Shown here piece by piece: positions 35,117-44,338 of a stretch of 64,000 nt of DNA. Origin of the DNA: Paracoccus fontiphilus (GTDB lineage Bacteria; Pseudomonadota; Alphaproteobacteria; Rhodobacterales; Rhodobacteraceae). Location of the stretch: positions 1 to 64,000 of the forward strand of contig NZ_JAFNAW010000003.1 in NCBI RefSeq assembly GCF_017356265.1, given 5' to 3'. The translations under genes were made by a program, and so were the position numbers. The notes beneath the pieces were generated by a model. That model was given only the letters and a program-made list of their open reading frames with translations, did not search any database and was not told the DNA's origin. Position 1 is the stretch's first letter; each line of letters opens with the position of its first letter.

Positions 35117-35345
35117 TGATCGGCGCGCAAGCGCCATTCACCGGCGAAGCCCTCGCGCGCCAGCACCATCGTCTTTTTGCCAAAGCGGTCGTTGATCGCA
35201 TCGAGCGCATCCGTCAGGCGCGCATCGCGCGGCCGGTCAGGCTGGAACAGCATGGCCGGCCGGTCGGCCTCGGGCAGCAGGTCATCGAGGATCACGCCCG
35301 CCTTGGTATAGCGTATCCGTCCGGTGTGCCTGCCCTGACGGTGAA

Positions 35346-35436
35346 AGCCGGCGCTTGATAATGTCCATGGTTGATAATGGACATCTTGAGGCACTCGATG
35401 GCGGGCACGAAGGGGCAGAAGAAGCGGTTTTGGTCT
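35346..35436. other. junction segment between umuC and IS1182 fragments
   Basis: 91 bp with no assignable coding content. It contains a perfect 8-bp inverted repeat ATGTCCAT/ATGGACAT around an 8-base loop (about 35360-35383), possibly an insertion-sequence end. Confidence 0.35.
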
Positions 35437-35745
35437 GAAGCCGGGGTCGGCCAGGTTCAAGGCCAAAAGGTACTTCCAGTCGATCCGCGCTCGAACCGCC
35501 TCGGCCGCTTGGCGATCCGAAAGGCCCTCGCGGAACTGCATCAGCGTGACTAGGGCCAGCCGCCATGGCGCGTAGGCGGGCTGGCCCAGGGCTGGGTAGA
35601 GGTCACCGAAGTCAGCGTCATCAAACAATGGACCCAGCCGGTCGCGCAGAAGCAGGTAGGGATTGCCCTGCGGGAATGCCGCACGAGCTACAATCTCTGT
35701 CTGCGCAGGAATGGACGGCGCAGGGCGATGGGGGCGCAAGGACAT
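35437..35745 (-). pseudogene. IS1182-family transposase, amino-terminal fragment
   Basis: About 103 codons, MSLRPHRPAPSIPAQTEIVA ... GQPAYAPWRLALVTLMQF ... RARIDWKYLLALNLADPGF, identical in style to the start of IS1182-type transposases. It then changes to unrelated sequence at about 35437, so the DDE domain is lost. It lies just upstream of the umuC fragment, which may mark an old IS-mediated deletion. Confidence 0.75.
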
Positions 35746-36031
35746 GGGAGCTACTCCTACCAGAGGCGCCTGTTTAACGCTCCATCGCCCGCAGGTTCCG
35801 ACTTCGCCAACAGTGTCCGACCGTTTTCTTTACCTCGTTCTCGGCAGCAGACAGGGACGTATCTGGCGCTTGTTCCACCTGGTGATGGAGTTCATCCTCG
35901 ACAACGGCGCGAAGAGCCCAGAGCCGACTGTAGAGCAGCTCCTATGGGCTTCTATCGAAAACCTCTGCCCGGGTTGAACGGCGCTGTCTCTTGCGGCAGT
36001 TTGGTGCGGAAGACCAGATTAGGGATCATCC
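35746..36031. other. intergenic region with a remnant reading frame
   Basis: On the plus strand 35820-35977 reads LFHLVMEFILDNGAKSPEPT and ends ENLCPG before a stop. It looks like the end of some protein but has no beginning and I recognise no family. The remainder shows nothing further. Confidence 0.35.
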
Positions 36032-37024
36032 ATGCAGATAGCACTTCAGCTTGTCGGGGGCTTGATCCTGCTGATGCTGGGAGGAGAGCTGCTGGTCCGG
36101 GGGGCCGTGCAGGTGGCGACCCGGTTTGGTGTCTCGCCGCTGGTCATCGGCCTTACGCTGGTCGGTTTCGGAACCTCGACGCCCGAGCTTGTTACCTCGG
36201 TCCAGGCTGCACTCAGCGGGTCGCCCGGGATCGCCTATGGCAACATCGTCGGCTCAAACATCGCCAACATCCTGCTGATCCTCGGGATCGCCGCGATCAT
36301 CACGCCGATTGCGGTGTCCTCGAATGCCCTGAAGCGGGACAGCACGATCATGGTCCTGGTCACGGTCGTCTTCGCGATCGTCGCCGCGCTTGTGCCGATG
36401 GGGCTGCTGGCCGGTCTGGTCTTTGTGGCTGCCCTTGCAGGCTACATCTTCGCAGCCTTCTGGCAGGAACGCGGCTTGGCCGCCGGCGCCCTGGACGATG
36501 CGCATGGCGCAGCCTTCGACAAGTCGCTAGCCCTGCAAGAGGCGGATCCTGCCCTCAAGGGAACAAGTGACATCGGCAGGTCCGCATTCCTCTCGATCCT
36601 GATTGCGATCGCCGGATTGGCCCTTGTCGTGTTGGGCGGCAATCTCCTGGTCAGCGGTGCCGTCGGCCTGGCACGTTCGTTCTCGATATCGGAAACGATC
36701 ATCGGCCTGACGATCGTAGCCATCGGAACCTCGATGCCCGAACTTGTGACTTCCGTCATGGCCGCATTGCGCAAGCAGACCGAGGTGGCATTCGGAAACG
36801 TCGTCGGATCGAACATCTACAACATCCTGGGTATCGGCGGCTTCACGGCATTGATCGCGCCCACGAATGTCCCAAGCGAGATCGTCCGCTTCGACAACCT
36901 GATCATGATCGGGGCGTCGCTGGTGCTGGTGGCTTTCGCCTTCACTGGCAGGCGTATTAGCCGGAGGGAGGGGGCCGTCCTTGTCGCTGGATACGCGGCC
37001 TATGTGGCGCTGATCTGGCCGTGA
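36032..37024 (+). CDS. calcium/sodium antiporter (CaCA family, YrbG-like)
   Basis: 330 residues, about ten membrane segments in two inverted halves. The two alpha-repeat signatures are GFGTSTPELVTSVQAAL (near residue 46) with GNIVGSNIANILLILG, and AIGTSMPELVTSVMAAL (near 231) with GNVVGSNIYNILGIGG. The acidic Glu of each PELVTSV is present. It exchanges Na+ or H+ for Ca2+ across the inner membrane. Single gene; 5' neighbours are IS remnants. Standard length for the family. Confidence 0.93.
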   Translation: MQIALQLVGGLILLMLGGELLVRGAVQVATRFGVSPLVIGLTLVGFGTSTPELVTSVQAALSGSPGIAYGNIVGSNIANILLILGIAAIITPIAVSSNALKRDSTIMVLVTVVFAIVAALVPMGLLAGLVFVAALAGYIFAAFWQERGLAAGALDDAHGAAFDKSLALQEADPALKGTSDIGRSAFLSILIAIAGLALVVLGGNLLVSGAVGLARSFSISETIIGLTIVAIGTSMPELVTSVMAALRKQTEVAFGNVVGSNIYNILGIGGFTALIAPTNVPSEIVRFDNLIMIGASLVLVAFAFTGRRISRREGAVLVAGYAAYVALIWP

Positions 37025-37084
37025 CTGAACCGGCAGTCAATGCCCGAAGCGGCAGCGGCATAACCGAGGTGGAAAACCACTTAG

Positions 37085-37525
37085 AAAACGCTCGGAACCT
37101 GTTCAGACAAACCGAACCACCTCTGTGATCGTCAGGGACGGGAAGCGCGCGGCAAGGCAGAGCCGGCGGGCGCGTCATCTGCCGGTGGCAATGAAGGCAC
37201 CCGCGCAAAGGCCAGTTTCCTCAATGAGGCCCTGGATCGCGCCCTAGCAGAACGCGACCGCCGCCAATCTACGCCTCAGGACATTGCATCAAACGATGAT
37301 AGCCTAAGCCAAGCCGACTTGGCTCGCAGGGCTATGGAACTGAAAAATGCAAATAGCGCGCAGAACTCCATGCTGGAAGACGGCGCGCCCTTGCATCCTT
37401 TGGACCCAGATGCTGATCCCGGCAAAAAGAACCTGGCTGCCACAGAACGTAAAACAGCTCCCTCAGGCGCTTTGGATCACGCGGGAGAATTGCCGTCCCG
37501 TGAGCGCTCGCGAACCAGATATTGA
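37085..37525 (+). pseudogene. open frame without start, gene remnant
   Basis: The frame opens after a stop at 37082 and reads continuous, protein-like hydrophilic sequence: ASFLNEALDRALAERDRR, SLSQADLARRAMELKNANSA, PLHPLDPDADPGKKNLA, to the stop at 37525. There is no credible start codon or ribosome site. It looks like the tail of a larger protein whose 5' part has been lost. No family recognised. Confidence 0.4.
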
Positions 37526-37723
37526 CATGCGTCGCGCTGAATGAGGAGTGAAAGAACAAGGTGGCCTGCAGCAGGGCTAAGCTCCGCATTCGCCTTCCTT
37601 CAACTGAAGTGAAGGCAATCTGCTCTCGATCGTGCATACTGCATGATCGAGTGACAAGAGGTCCAAAAGCAGCATTTGTTGTGCTGCAAAGCACTTCACT
37701 AAGTCGCGTGAGGTTAGCCCTGC
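37526..37723. other. short region with dyad symmetries downstream of LysR gene
   Basis: Contains imperfect palindromes GCCTTCCTTCA...TGAAGTGAAGGC (about 37590-37614) and GATCGTGCA/TGCATGATC (about 37628-37650). They lie beyond the minus-strand LysR gene end and could reduce read-through, but there is no T tract. Confidence 0.35.
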
Positions 37724-38635
37724 TTATACCGCAGCCCCCCAAGGTTTCAGGCAGCCGCTGATCGTGTTGGCAAAGTCGATGTAGGTCTCGGCTCGTGGTG
37801 ATGATCTCCGCCATGCCATGCAAATGCTGCGTGTCGGGGCAAGGGCACGCAAGGGTATCGCCTGAACCAGCTCCTCGCGCATAACCTCGGAGCGGACATA
37901 AAGGGCTGGTAGCAACGATATTCCCATACCCGCCGCAACCATCTGCCGCAAAGTGTCAAGAGTTGTTCCCACGAAGTCCGAGGCTTGGATAGCTCCAACC
38001 TCCTGACAAAGCTCTGCGACGTCATTGTTGGACCCATGCGAGCGTTCCATCGTTAGGATGGTTTCTCCAGCCAGATCCTCGGGCGCGATGGTCGTACACC
38101 CTGCTAACCGATGATCCTGCGGCACGACCAGGTGGAGAGGCTCGGCCATCAGCACATAGGATATAAAGTCCTCACGGACGGGCAACTCGGGCAGCAGGAT
38201 TACATCATACTGGCCATCTGCAAGATGATCCTGCAGTTCCTTGGACCGTTCCTCGCGCACGTGAATGCGAGTTTCGGGGAAATCCCGACGCAGCATTGGC
38301 ATCGCTATTGAAAGCACATAGGCACCGACCGTGTGGACAACGCCCATGCGTAGCAGGCTCTGCATCGCATGGGGATCCTCGCGCCGGGCTATGTCGCGAA
38401 TGTCGTCGATCTCAGCGGAAATGTTGCGAGCGCGGCGAGCGATCTCGGCCCCTACCGGGGTCAACAAGACGCGCGCGCGGGTCCGTTCCACCAGCTTCGT
38501 GCCTAAACGTGCTTCCAGCTCCTTCAACTGAATACTGAGTGTCGGCTGCGTCACATGGCACAGTTCCGCGGCCCGGCTGAAGCTCAAGGTATCTGCCAAG
38601 GCCAAGAGGTATCGTAGCTGCTGAAAAGTTGGCAT
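37724..38635 (-). CDS. OxyR-like LysR-family regulator lacking the peroxidatic Cys
   Basis: 303 residues: winged helix (MPTFQQLRYLLALADTLSFSRAAELCHVTQPTLS) then a LysR effector domain that aligns best with OxyR (LDTLRQMVAAGMGISLLPALYV). Where OxyR has the redox pair GHC...C, this protein has SHGSNNDVAELC, so the first Cys is Gly while the second remains. Peroxide sensing by disulfide formation is therefore unlikely and it may respond to another signal. Divergent from the mrp operon, 103 bp apart; control of mrp is inferred from position. Confidence 0.85.
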   Translation of the reverse strand: MPTFQQLRYLLALADTLSFSRAAELCHVTQPTLSIQLKELEARLGTKLVERTRARVLLTPVGAEIARRARNISAEIDDIRDIARREDPHAMQSLLRMGVVHTVGAYVLSIAMPMLRRDFPETRIHVREERSKELQDHLADGQYDVILLPELPVREDFISYVLMAEPLHLVVPQDHRLAGCTTIAPEDLAGETILTMERSHGSNNDVAELCQEVGAIQASDFVGTTLDTLRQMVAAGMGISLLPALYVRSEVMREELVQAIPLRALAPTRSICMAWRRSSPRAETYIDFANTISGCLKPWGAAV

Positions 38636-38647
38636 CCCAGCTTCCTT

Positions 38648-38689
38648 ATAGATTTACACTATATATCTTGTTTGATTATCAATTTCTAT
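38648..38689. promoter_or_regulatory. LysR-type operator/promoter between lysR and mrpA
   Basis: In a very AT-rich 100 bp, ATAG-N7-CTAT (38648-38662) matches the OxyR half-operator form, and ATTA-N7-CTAT (38675-38689) is a second, weaker dyad. Both are T-N11-A LysR-type boxes. The start ATG of mrpA is 50 bp further on. Confidence 0.5.
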
Positions 38690-38738
38690 ATCTTGCTAGG
38701 AATGATATTTAAGCCGTCAAACTTCAGAAAGGTTACCT

Positions 38739-40982
38739 ATGGCTGACAGTACGGCACCGGGCATAAGTCGGCCATTCGGTTATACTGCATCGATCCTTGC
38801 CGCCCTGATCCTTGTCGGCATTGCGCTGACAGTTCCTGCCGTGGTTGACGGCCGGCCCGTGCTGTTCGCCTTGGACTGGGCGCCCTCGCTGGGGATCTCG
38901 CTGGCCTTCATGGTGGACGGGCTGTCGCTGATCTTCGGCCTTCTGATCAGCGGGATCGGGTCGCTAATCTTTCTGTACGCCACCGGCTACATGGGTAATC
39001 ACCCGCAGTTCGGGCGGTTCGTCCTGTTCCTGTTCGCCTTTATGGTGTCGATGCTGGGGCTGGTGCTGGCCCGCGACCTGATCACGCTGTTCCTGTTCTG
39101 GGAACTGACCAGCATCACCTCGTACCTGCTGATTGGCTTCGACCACGATAATCCCCGCGCCCGTCGCAATGCCTTGCAGGCGATGCTGGTCACGGCGGGC
39201 GGGGGACTGGCGCTGCTGGCGGGCTTCATCCTGATGGGCACGGCGGCCGGCGGATACGACTTGGCTGAAATCCTGACGGGTCCAGGGCTTCAGGACAGCA
39301 GCCTGTACGGGCCGATCCTCGTGCTGGTGCTGCTGGGGGCATTTACCAAGTCCGCGCAGTTCCCGTTCCATTTCTGGCTGCCGAACGCGATGGCGGCGCC
39401 GACCCCGGTGTCGGCCTATCTTCATTCGGCGACGATGGTGAAGGCGGGCGTCTATCTGCTGGCCCGGCTGCACCCGGCCTTGGGGGGCACCATGGCCTGG
39501 AGCGTGACGCTGGCCACGGCCGGGGCGGTAACGGCGGTGCTGTCCTCGGTCCTGGCGATGCGGCAAAGCGATCTGAAACAGGCGCTTGCCTATACCACGC
39601 TGATGGCCCTGGGAACGATCACGATGCTGCTGGCCGGGGCCCATTCCTATGCCCTGACGGCGGCGGTGACCTTTCTGATCGTTCATTCGCTCTACAAGGC
39701 CAGCCTGTTCATGGTCGTGGGTGCCGTCGACCACGGCACCGGCACGCGCGAGGTGGAACGGCTGGGCGGGCTGGGCCGCGCCATGCCGGTTACGGCGGCG
39801 GCGGCGGTCCTGGCCTGTTTGTCGATGGCGGGGCTGCCGCCGATGATCGGCTGGATCGGCAAGGAGCTGATCTATGCAGGCGCTGCCACCATGACGGGCG
39901 CCCCCCTGGTCATCGCCGCAGCGGTCACGGCCAATGCCCTGATGTTCGCGGTTGCGGGGATCATCGCGCTGCGCCCGTTCTTCGGCGCGCCCATCGCCAC
40001 ACCCCATGTCCCGCACGAGGCGCCCTGGCAGATGCTGGCCGGGCCGACCGTCCTGGCGCTTGGCGGGCTGGTCGTCGGCGTTCTTGCGCAGCCCCTGCTG
40101 GGATCGGTGGTCGGCAGCGCCCTGACGGGAAGCCTGCTGCAGGATCGCGCCGCCGGGCTGCACCTGTGGGCCGGGTTCAACGAGGCTTTCGTGCTCAGCA
40201 TCCTGACCTTCGCCATCGGCGCCATGCTCTACACTATGCGCGACCGCTTTGCGACTCTGGTCGATCCCGTGCTCCGGAGCATGCCGTCGCTGGACGCCGG
40301 CTGGGACAGTTTCCTGGACTGGTTCCGTGACCTTGCGGCCTGGCAGACCCGGGTGCTGCAGACCGGCAGGCTGACGGGCTATATGCTGGCGGTCTTTGCC
40401 GTCACGGCCCTGGCGCTTGGCGCGACCATCCTCCACGGCAGGCCTGTCATCATGCCCGAGCTTCCGCGTTCGGCCTTCCTGTGGTTGACGGTGGGCTTTA
40501 CCGCAGCCGGGGCGGTTGTTGCGCTGAACACCCATTCGCGGATCGCGGCCATTGCCGGCATCGGCACAGTCGGGATCGGGGTGGCGGTGATCTTCATCTT
40601 CGCCGGCGCGCCGGATGTCGCCACGACCCAGCTGATGGTCGAGACGCTGTCAGCGGTCATGTTTGCCATCGCGGCCTTGCGCCTGCCGGGCCTGGTCGAA
40701 CGCCGCAGCCGCCAAAGGCAGCTGGCTCATGGGGCGGTGGCCTTGGCCGTGGGTCTTTGCGTGACGGTGATGGTGCTGTCGGTCACGGCCTCGCCGCTTG
40801 ACCGGACTATCACCCAATACTTCGAGGAGAACTCCTATGTCTTGGCTCACGGCCTCAACATTGTGAACGTGGTTCTGGTCGACTTCCGCGCCTTCGATAC
40901 CTTTGGCGAACTGATCGTGGTGCTGCTGGCCTCCTTCGGCGCCTATGCGGTCCTCAAGCGGAAGGGGAGGGCAGGGGCATGA
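38739..40982 (+). CDS. mrpA: Mrp Na+/H+ antiporter subunit A
   Basis: 747 residues, NuoL/NuoN-like polytopic protein with the conserved [54 protein letters not shown] and [20 protein letters not shown] blocks, including the proton-channel Lys/His/Glu. It forms the large membrane subunit of the hetero-oligomeric Mrp Na+(K+)/H+ antiporter. Start ATG 38739 follows AGAAAGG. It overlaps mrpB by 4 bp. Length is near the short MrpA type, with MnhB as a separate gene. Confidence 0.95.
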   Translation: MADSTAPGISRPFGYTASILAALILVGIALTVPAVVDGRPVLFALDWAPSLGISLAFMVDGLSLIFGLLISGIGSLIFLYATGYMGNHPQFGRFVLFLFAFMVSMLGLVLARDLITLFLFWELTSITSYLLIGFDHDNPRARRNALQAMLVTAGGGLALLAGFILMGTAAGGYDLAEILTGPGLQDSSLYGPILVLVLLGAFTKSAQFPFHFWLPNAMAAPTPVSAYLHSATMVKAGVYLLARLHPALGGTMAWSVTLATAGAVTAVLSSVLAMRQSDLKQALAYTTLMALGTITMLLAGAHSYALTAAVTFLIVHSLYKASLFMVVGAVDHGTGTREVERLGGLGRAMPVTAAAAVLACLSMAGLPPMIGWIGKELIYAGAATMTGAPLVIAAAVTANALMFAVAGIIALRPFFGAPIATPHVPHEAPWQMLAGPTVLALGGLVVGVLAQPLLGSVVGSALTGSLLQDRAAGLHLWAGFNEAFVLSILTFAIGAMLYTMRDRFATLVDPVLRSMPSLDAGWDSFLDWFRDLAAWQTRVLQTGRLTGYMLAVFAVTALALGATILHGRPVIMPELPRSAFLWLTVGFTAAGAVVALNTHSRIAAIAGIGTVGIGVAVIFIFAGAPDVATTQLMVETLSAVMFAIAALRLPGLVERRSRQRQLAHGAVALAVGLCVTVMVLSVTASPLDRTITQYFEENSYVLAHGLNIVNVVLVDFRAFDTFGELIVVLLASFGAYAVLKRKGRAGA

Positions 40983-41380
40983 ACTCGCTGATCCTTTCGG
41001 TCGGCGCGCGGTTCCTGACGGCGCTGTTCCTGCTGTTCTCTCTGTTCGTGCTGCTGCGCGGCCATAACAGCCCCGGCGGCGGCTTCATCGGTGGGCTGAT
41101 CGGCGCGGCCGGGTTCGTCCTCTACAGCTTCGCCGCAGGGGTCGAGGCCGCGCGCCAGGCGCTGCGCGTCGATCCGCGCGCCATCGGCGTCTGGGGCATG
41201 GCGATTGCGGTGCTGTCCGGGCTGGCTTCGGCACTGGCAAGCCTGGACCCCTTCACCGGGCTTTGGCTGATCCTGGCGGATCTTGCCCTGTCCACGGTCC
41301 TGGTTTTCGACATCGGCGTCTATCTGGCCGTCTTCGGGGCGATCCTGACGCTGGTCTTCGCGCTTGAGGAGACGCTCTGA
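40979..41380 (+). CDS. mrpB: Mrp antiporter subunit B
   Basis: 133 residues, MnhB domain: [23 protein letters not shown] is the conserved glycine-rich segment, flanked by four membrane spans. ATGA overlap with mrpA and 1-bp overlap with mrpC. Confidence 0.93.
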   Translation: MNSLILSVGARFLTALFLLFSLFVLLRGHNSPGGGFIGGLIGAAGFVLYSFAAGVEAARQALRVDPRAIGVWGMAIAVLSGLASALASLDPFTGLWLILADLALSTVLVFDIGVYLAVFGAILTLVFALEETL

Positions 41381-41742
41381 TGGAAACCCTTGTCGCCTGC
41401 CTGTCGGGTTTCCTGGTCGCGACGTCCATCTGGCTGATGCTGTCGGGCAACCTGATGCGCTTCCTGTTCGGGCTGCTGCTGCTGTCGAACGGCGTGAACC
41501 TGGCGATCCTGGCGGCAGGCCGCCTGACGCCCGGCGCGCCGCCTCTGCTGGGCGCGAAGGGCGCGTTGCCGCCTGACACCATGGCCAATGCCCTGCCGCA
41601 GGCGCTGCTGCTGACCGCCATCGTGATCGGCTTCGGCCTGTTCGCCTTTGCCCTGGCCCTGACCATCCGCGCCTATCGAACCTTTGGCCATCTCGAAGTT
41701 GATCGAATGCGCATCGCCGAACCGGCGGAGGAGCGGGAATGA
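41380..41742 (+). CDS. mrpC: Mrp antiporter subunit C
   Basis: 120 residues, NuoK-like: three membrane spans with GLLLLSNGVNLAILAAG, PLPPD-type loop (GALPPDTMANALPQALLLTAIVIGF) and an acidic tail. Overlaps mrpD start by 4 bp. Confidence 0.93.
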   Translation: METLVACLSGFLVATSIWLMLSGNLMRFLFGLLLLSNGVNLAILAAGRLTPGAPPLLGAKGALPPDTMANALPQALLLTAIVIGFGLFAFALALTIRAYRTFGHLEVDRMRIAEPAEERE

Positions 41743-43241
41743 GCTGGGTTCTTGCGCTGCCCATCATGATCCCGTTCGTTACGGCGGTCCTGGCCTTTCT
41801 TCTGCGCCGGTCGCGGATGGGTGACTTGGCTTCGGTCGGCGGCTCCGTGGCGTCGCTTGTTGCCGCCGTGGTGCTGATCGCCGAGGTTCTGGACCAGGGT
41901 GTCATCGCCGGCCAGATCGGCGGCTGGCAGGCCCCCTTCGGCATCACACTGGTAGCCGATCACCTGTCGGCGGCGATGGTGCTGATCACCGCCATCATTG
42001 GCCTGTCGGTCGCCGTCTGGTCCCTGGCCGAGATTGGCCCCACATCCGCCCGGTTCGGATACCATGCCCTGTTCCAGTCGCTGCTGGGCGGCGTCACCGG
42101 CGCCTTCCTGACCGGCGATCTGTTCAACCTTTATGTCTGGTTCGAGGTTCTGCTGATCTCGTCCTTCGGGCTTCTGGTGATCGGAGGCAGGAAGTCCGCA
42201 ATCGACGGGGCGGTGAAATACGTCACGCTGAACCTGATCGCGACGGTGCTGTTCCTGGCGGGCGCGGGCCTGCTTTATGGCGCGACCGGCACCCTGAACA
42301 TGGCCGATCTCCGCGGTGCCGTCGCGGCCTCGCCCGACCAGGGGCTGATGACGCTGATCGCGATGATGCTGATGGTGGCCTTCGGGATGAAGGCCGCGGT
42401 CTTTCCCTTGTTCTTCTGGCTGCCCGCCTCCTATCACACGCCGCATTACGCGGTCTCGGCGGTCTTTGCGGGCCTGCTGACCAAGGTCGGGGTCTATGCC
42501 CTCCTGCGCGTCTTCACGCTGATCTTCGTGGGCGACCTTGGCTACACGCACGAGATCCTGCTGTGGGTGTCGCTGCTGACAATGCTGACGGGCGTGCTGG
42601 GGGCAGCCGCGCAGAGCGATTTCCGCAAGATCCTGTCCTTCCACATCATCAGCCAGATCGGCTACATGGTGCTGGGCCTGGCCCTGATGACGCCCCTGGC
42701 CGTAATGGGTGCAGTCTTCTATCTGCTGCACCACATCATCGTGAAGACCAACCTGTTCCTGATCGCCGGCGTGTCGCAGCGCCTGACGGGCTCGTCGGAC
42801 CTTTACGCCATCGGCGGCCTTTACAGGACCGCGCCGCTGCTGGCCGCGCTGTTCATCATCCCTGCCTTCTCGCTGGCCGGTTTTCCGCCGCTCTCGGGCT
42901 TCTGGGCCAAGTTCGTGATCGTCCGGGCCTCGCTGGACCTGGGCGAATGGCTGGTGGCGGGGGTCGCGCTGCTGGTCGGGCTGCTGACCATCTTCTCGAT
43001 GACCAAGATCTGGGCCGAGGCCTTCTGGAAGGCCCATCCCGACGGACGCCAGCCGGCCCTGGCCGATCTGCCCCGGTCCGCGCGGTGGCAGATGATGGTG
43101 CCGATCATCGCCCTGGCGGTCATGACCGTCCTGATTGGCGCCTTCCCCTCGGCCTTCCTGGAGTTTGCGACAAAGGGGGCTGAACAGCTTCTTGATCCCG
43201 CCGCCTATGTCGCGGCCGTTCTGGGGGAGGCACGCCGATGA
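41739..43241 (+). CDS. mrpD: Mrp antiporter subunit D
   Basis: 500 residues, NuoN/NuoL-like channel subunit with FNLYVWFEVLLISSFGLLVIGG, KAAVFPLFFWLPASYHTPH and IISQIGYMVLGLAL blocks including the key Glu and Lys of the proton path. Normal length and no break. Coupled by 4-bp overlap to both neighbours. Confidence 0.95.
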   Translation: MSWVLALPIMIPFVTAVLAFLLRRSRMGDLASVGGSVASLVAAVVLIAEVLDQGVIAGQIGGWQAPFGITLVADHLSAAMVLITAIIGLSVAVWSLAEIGPTSARFGYHALFQSLLGGVTGAFLTGDLFNLYVWFEVLLISSFGLLVIGGRKSAIDGAVKYVTLNLIATVLFLAGAGLLYGATGTLNMADLRGAVAASPDQGLMTLIAMMLMVAFGMKAAVFPLFFWLPASYHTPHYAVSAVFAGLLTKVGVYALLRVFTLIFVGDLGYTHEILLWVSLLTMLTGVLGAAAQSDFRKILSFHIISQIGYMVLGLALMTPLAVMGAVFYLLHHIIVKTNLFLIAGVSQRLTGSSDLYAIGGLYRTAPLLAALFIIPAFSLAGFPPLSGFWAKFVIVRASLDLGEWLVAGVALLVGLLTIFSMTKIWAEAFWKAHPDGRQPALADLPRSARWQMMVPIIALAVMTVLIGAFPSAFLEFATKGAEQLLDPAAYVAAVLGEARR

Positions 43242-43723
43242 AGCTTCTGGCCATCAATGTCCTTCTGGCCGTCGCCTGGGCGGCGCTGTGGAACGGGTTC
43301 TCGCTGGCAAATCTGCTGACAGGATTCGTTATCGGCTTCGGTGCCCTGTGGTTCGCCCGCGACCTGATCGCCCAAGGGGACGAGCGGCGCTATTTCCGGG
43401 CCCTGCCGCAGACCTTGGTCCTGATTGTCTATTTCCTCAAGGAACTGATCAAGTCCTCGATCATGGTGGCCCGCGATTGCATCGCGCCGCGCCCGAACCT
43501 GCACCCGGCCATCGTCAAAATGCCCTTGCACGCCCATTCGGATGCCGAGATCTTCCTGCTGGCCAATCTCATCACCCTCACGCCGGGCACGCTGACGCTG
43601 GATGTGGCGCCGGACCGCAGCTTCCTTCTTGTCCATTCGATCTATGCCACCGACGAAGCCGCCCTGGTCGCCGATCTGAAGTCGGGGATGGAGCGTCGCA
43701 TCGGAAAGGTCTTCCGCCCATGA
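43238..43723 (+). CDS. mrpE: Mrp antiporter subunit E
   Basis: 161 residues, MnhE domain with two amino-terminal membrane spans and the typical cytoplasmic part HAHSDAEIFLLANLITLTPGTLTLDV. Ends at the start of mrpF (4-bp overlap). Confidence 0.93.
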   Translation: MKLLAINVLLAVAWAALWNGFSLANLLTGFVIGFGALWFARDLIAQGDERRYFRALPQTLVLIVYFLKELIKSSIMVARDCIAPRPNLHPAIVKMPLHAHSDAEIFLLANLITLTPGTLTLDVAPDRSFLLVHSIYATDEAALVADLKSGMERRIGKVFRP

Positions 43724-44016
43724 CACCCACCGCCTTCATGCAGACGAGCGTCACCCTGGCCCTGATCATGGTCGGACTGGCGATCTTTATCGGCTTTATC
43801 CGGCTGGCCCGCGGACCCAGCCTGGCCGACAGGGTCGTGGCCCTGGATATGATGACTACCGCCGTCATCGTCGTGTGCGGCCTTTATGCGGTGCGCACCG
43901 AGGCCGAGGCCTTTCTGGACATCGCGGTCGCGCTTGCCCTTGTCAGCTTCCTGTCGGTGGTGGCCCTGGCCCGCTACGCCGAACGGCTTGGCCGCAGGAA
44001 CGACCGCGATGACTGA
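43720..44016 (+). CDS. mrpF: Mrp antiporter subunit F
   Basis: 98 residues, three membrane spans, with RLARGPSLADRVVALDMMTT, the conserved charged motif of MrpF (Asp in DRVVALD). Overlaps mrpE by 4 and mrpG by 8 bp. Confidence 0.92.
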   Translation: MTPTAFMQTSVTLALIMVGLAIFIGFIRLARGPSLADRVVALDMMTTAVIVVCGLYAVRTEAEAFLDIAVALALVSFLSVVALARYAERLGRRNDRDD

Positions 44017-44338
44017 GATCCTCACCGGCATTCTTGCGCTTCTGGGCGGTGGCTTTGCCCTTGTCGCGGCCATTGGGATCCTGCGCTTTCCCGACGCACT
44101 GACCCGGATGCACGCCTCCTCGAAGGTTGGCAGCCTGGCAGGCTCGCTGGCTCTTCTGGCGGCGGCCGTCGATATCGGCGGCGTCAGCGCGGCCAGCCGG
44201 GCGCTGATCGCGATCCTGTTCTTGCTAATGACGGCGCCGATCGGCGCGCATCTTCTCGGCCGCGCTGCAGCCTGGCGGGCGGGGCAGAAGCCCGACCTGC
44301 TGATCCGCCCGTCCGACCGAGGAAAGCCGGGGCCATGA
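44009..44338 (+). CDS. mrpG: Mrp antiporter subunit G
   Basis: 109 residues, MnhG domain with three spans and ILRFPDALTRMHASSKVGSL, the family signature. ATG 44009 is inside mrpF's last codons. Its stop overlaps the following stress-protein start (ATGA). Confidence 0.92.
   Translation: MTEILTGILALLGGGFALVAAIGILRFPDALTRMHASSKVGSLAGSLALLAAAVDIGGVSAASRALIAILFLLMTAPIGAHLLGRAAAWRAGQKPDLLIRPSDRGKPGP

Larger units (their letters stand above)
33653..35345 (-). pseudogene. umuC: umuC 3' fragment (DUF4113 region) split by IS256
   Basis: Upstream part 35117-35345 reads RIRYTKAGVILDDLLPEADR ... ALDAINDRFGKKTMVLA ... WRLRAD. The downstream part beyond the IS (33653-33716) reads HRSPRYTTRISELPTVQV and stop. 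Joined across the 9-bp duplication they give the carboxy end of an UmuC/DNA polymerase V catalytic subunit. The polymerase domain itself is missing, so this is an old fragment later hit by IS256. Confidence 0.8.

Noticed and set aside
38964..40535. 523-codon minus-strand frame opposite mrpA
   Set aside because: Shadow of the mrpA codons; low-complexity His/Gln/Arg-rich protein without domains.
41673..43037. 454-codon minus-strand frame opposite mrpD
   Set aside because: Same reason: antisense shadow of a hydrophobic gene.
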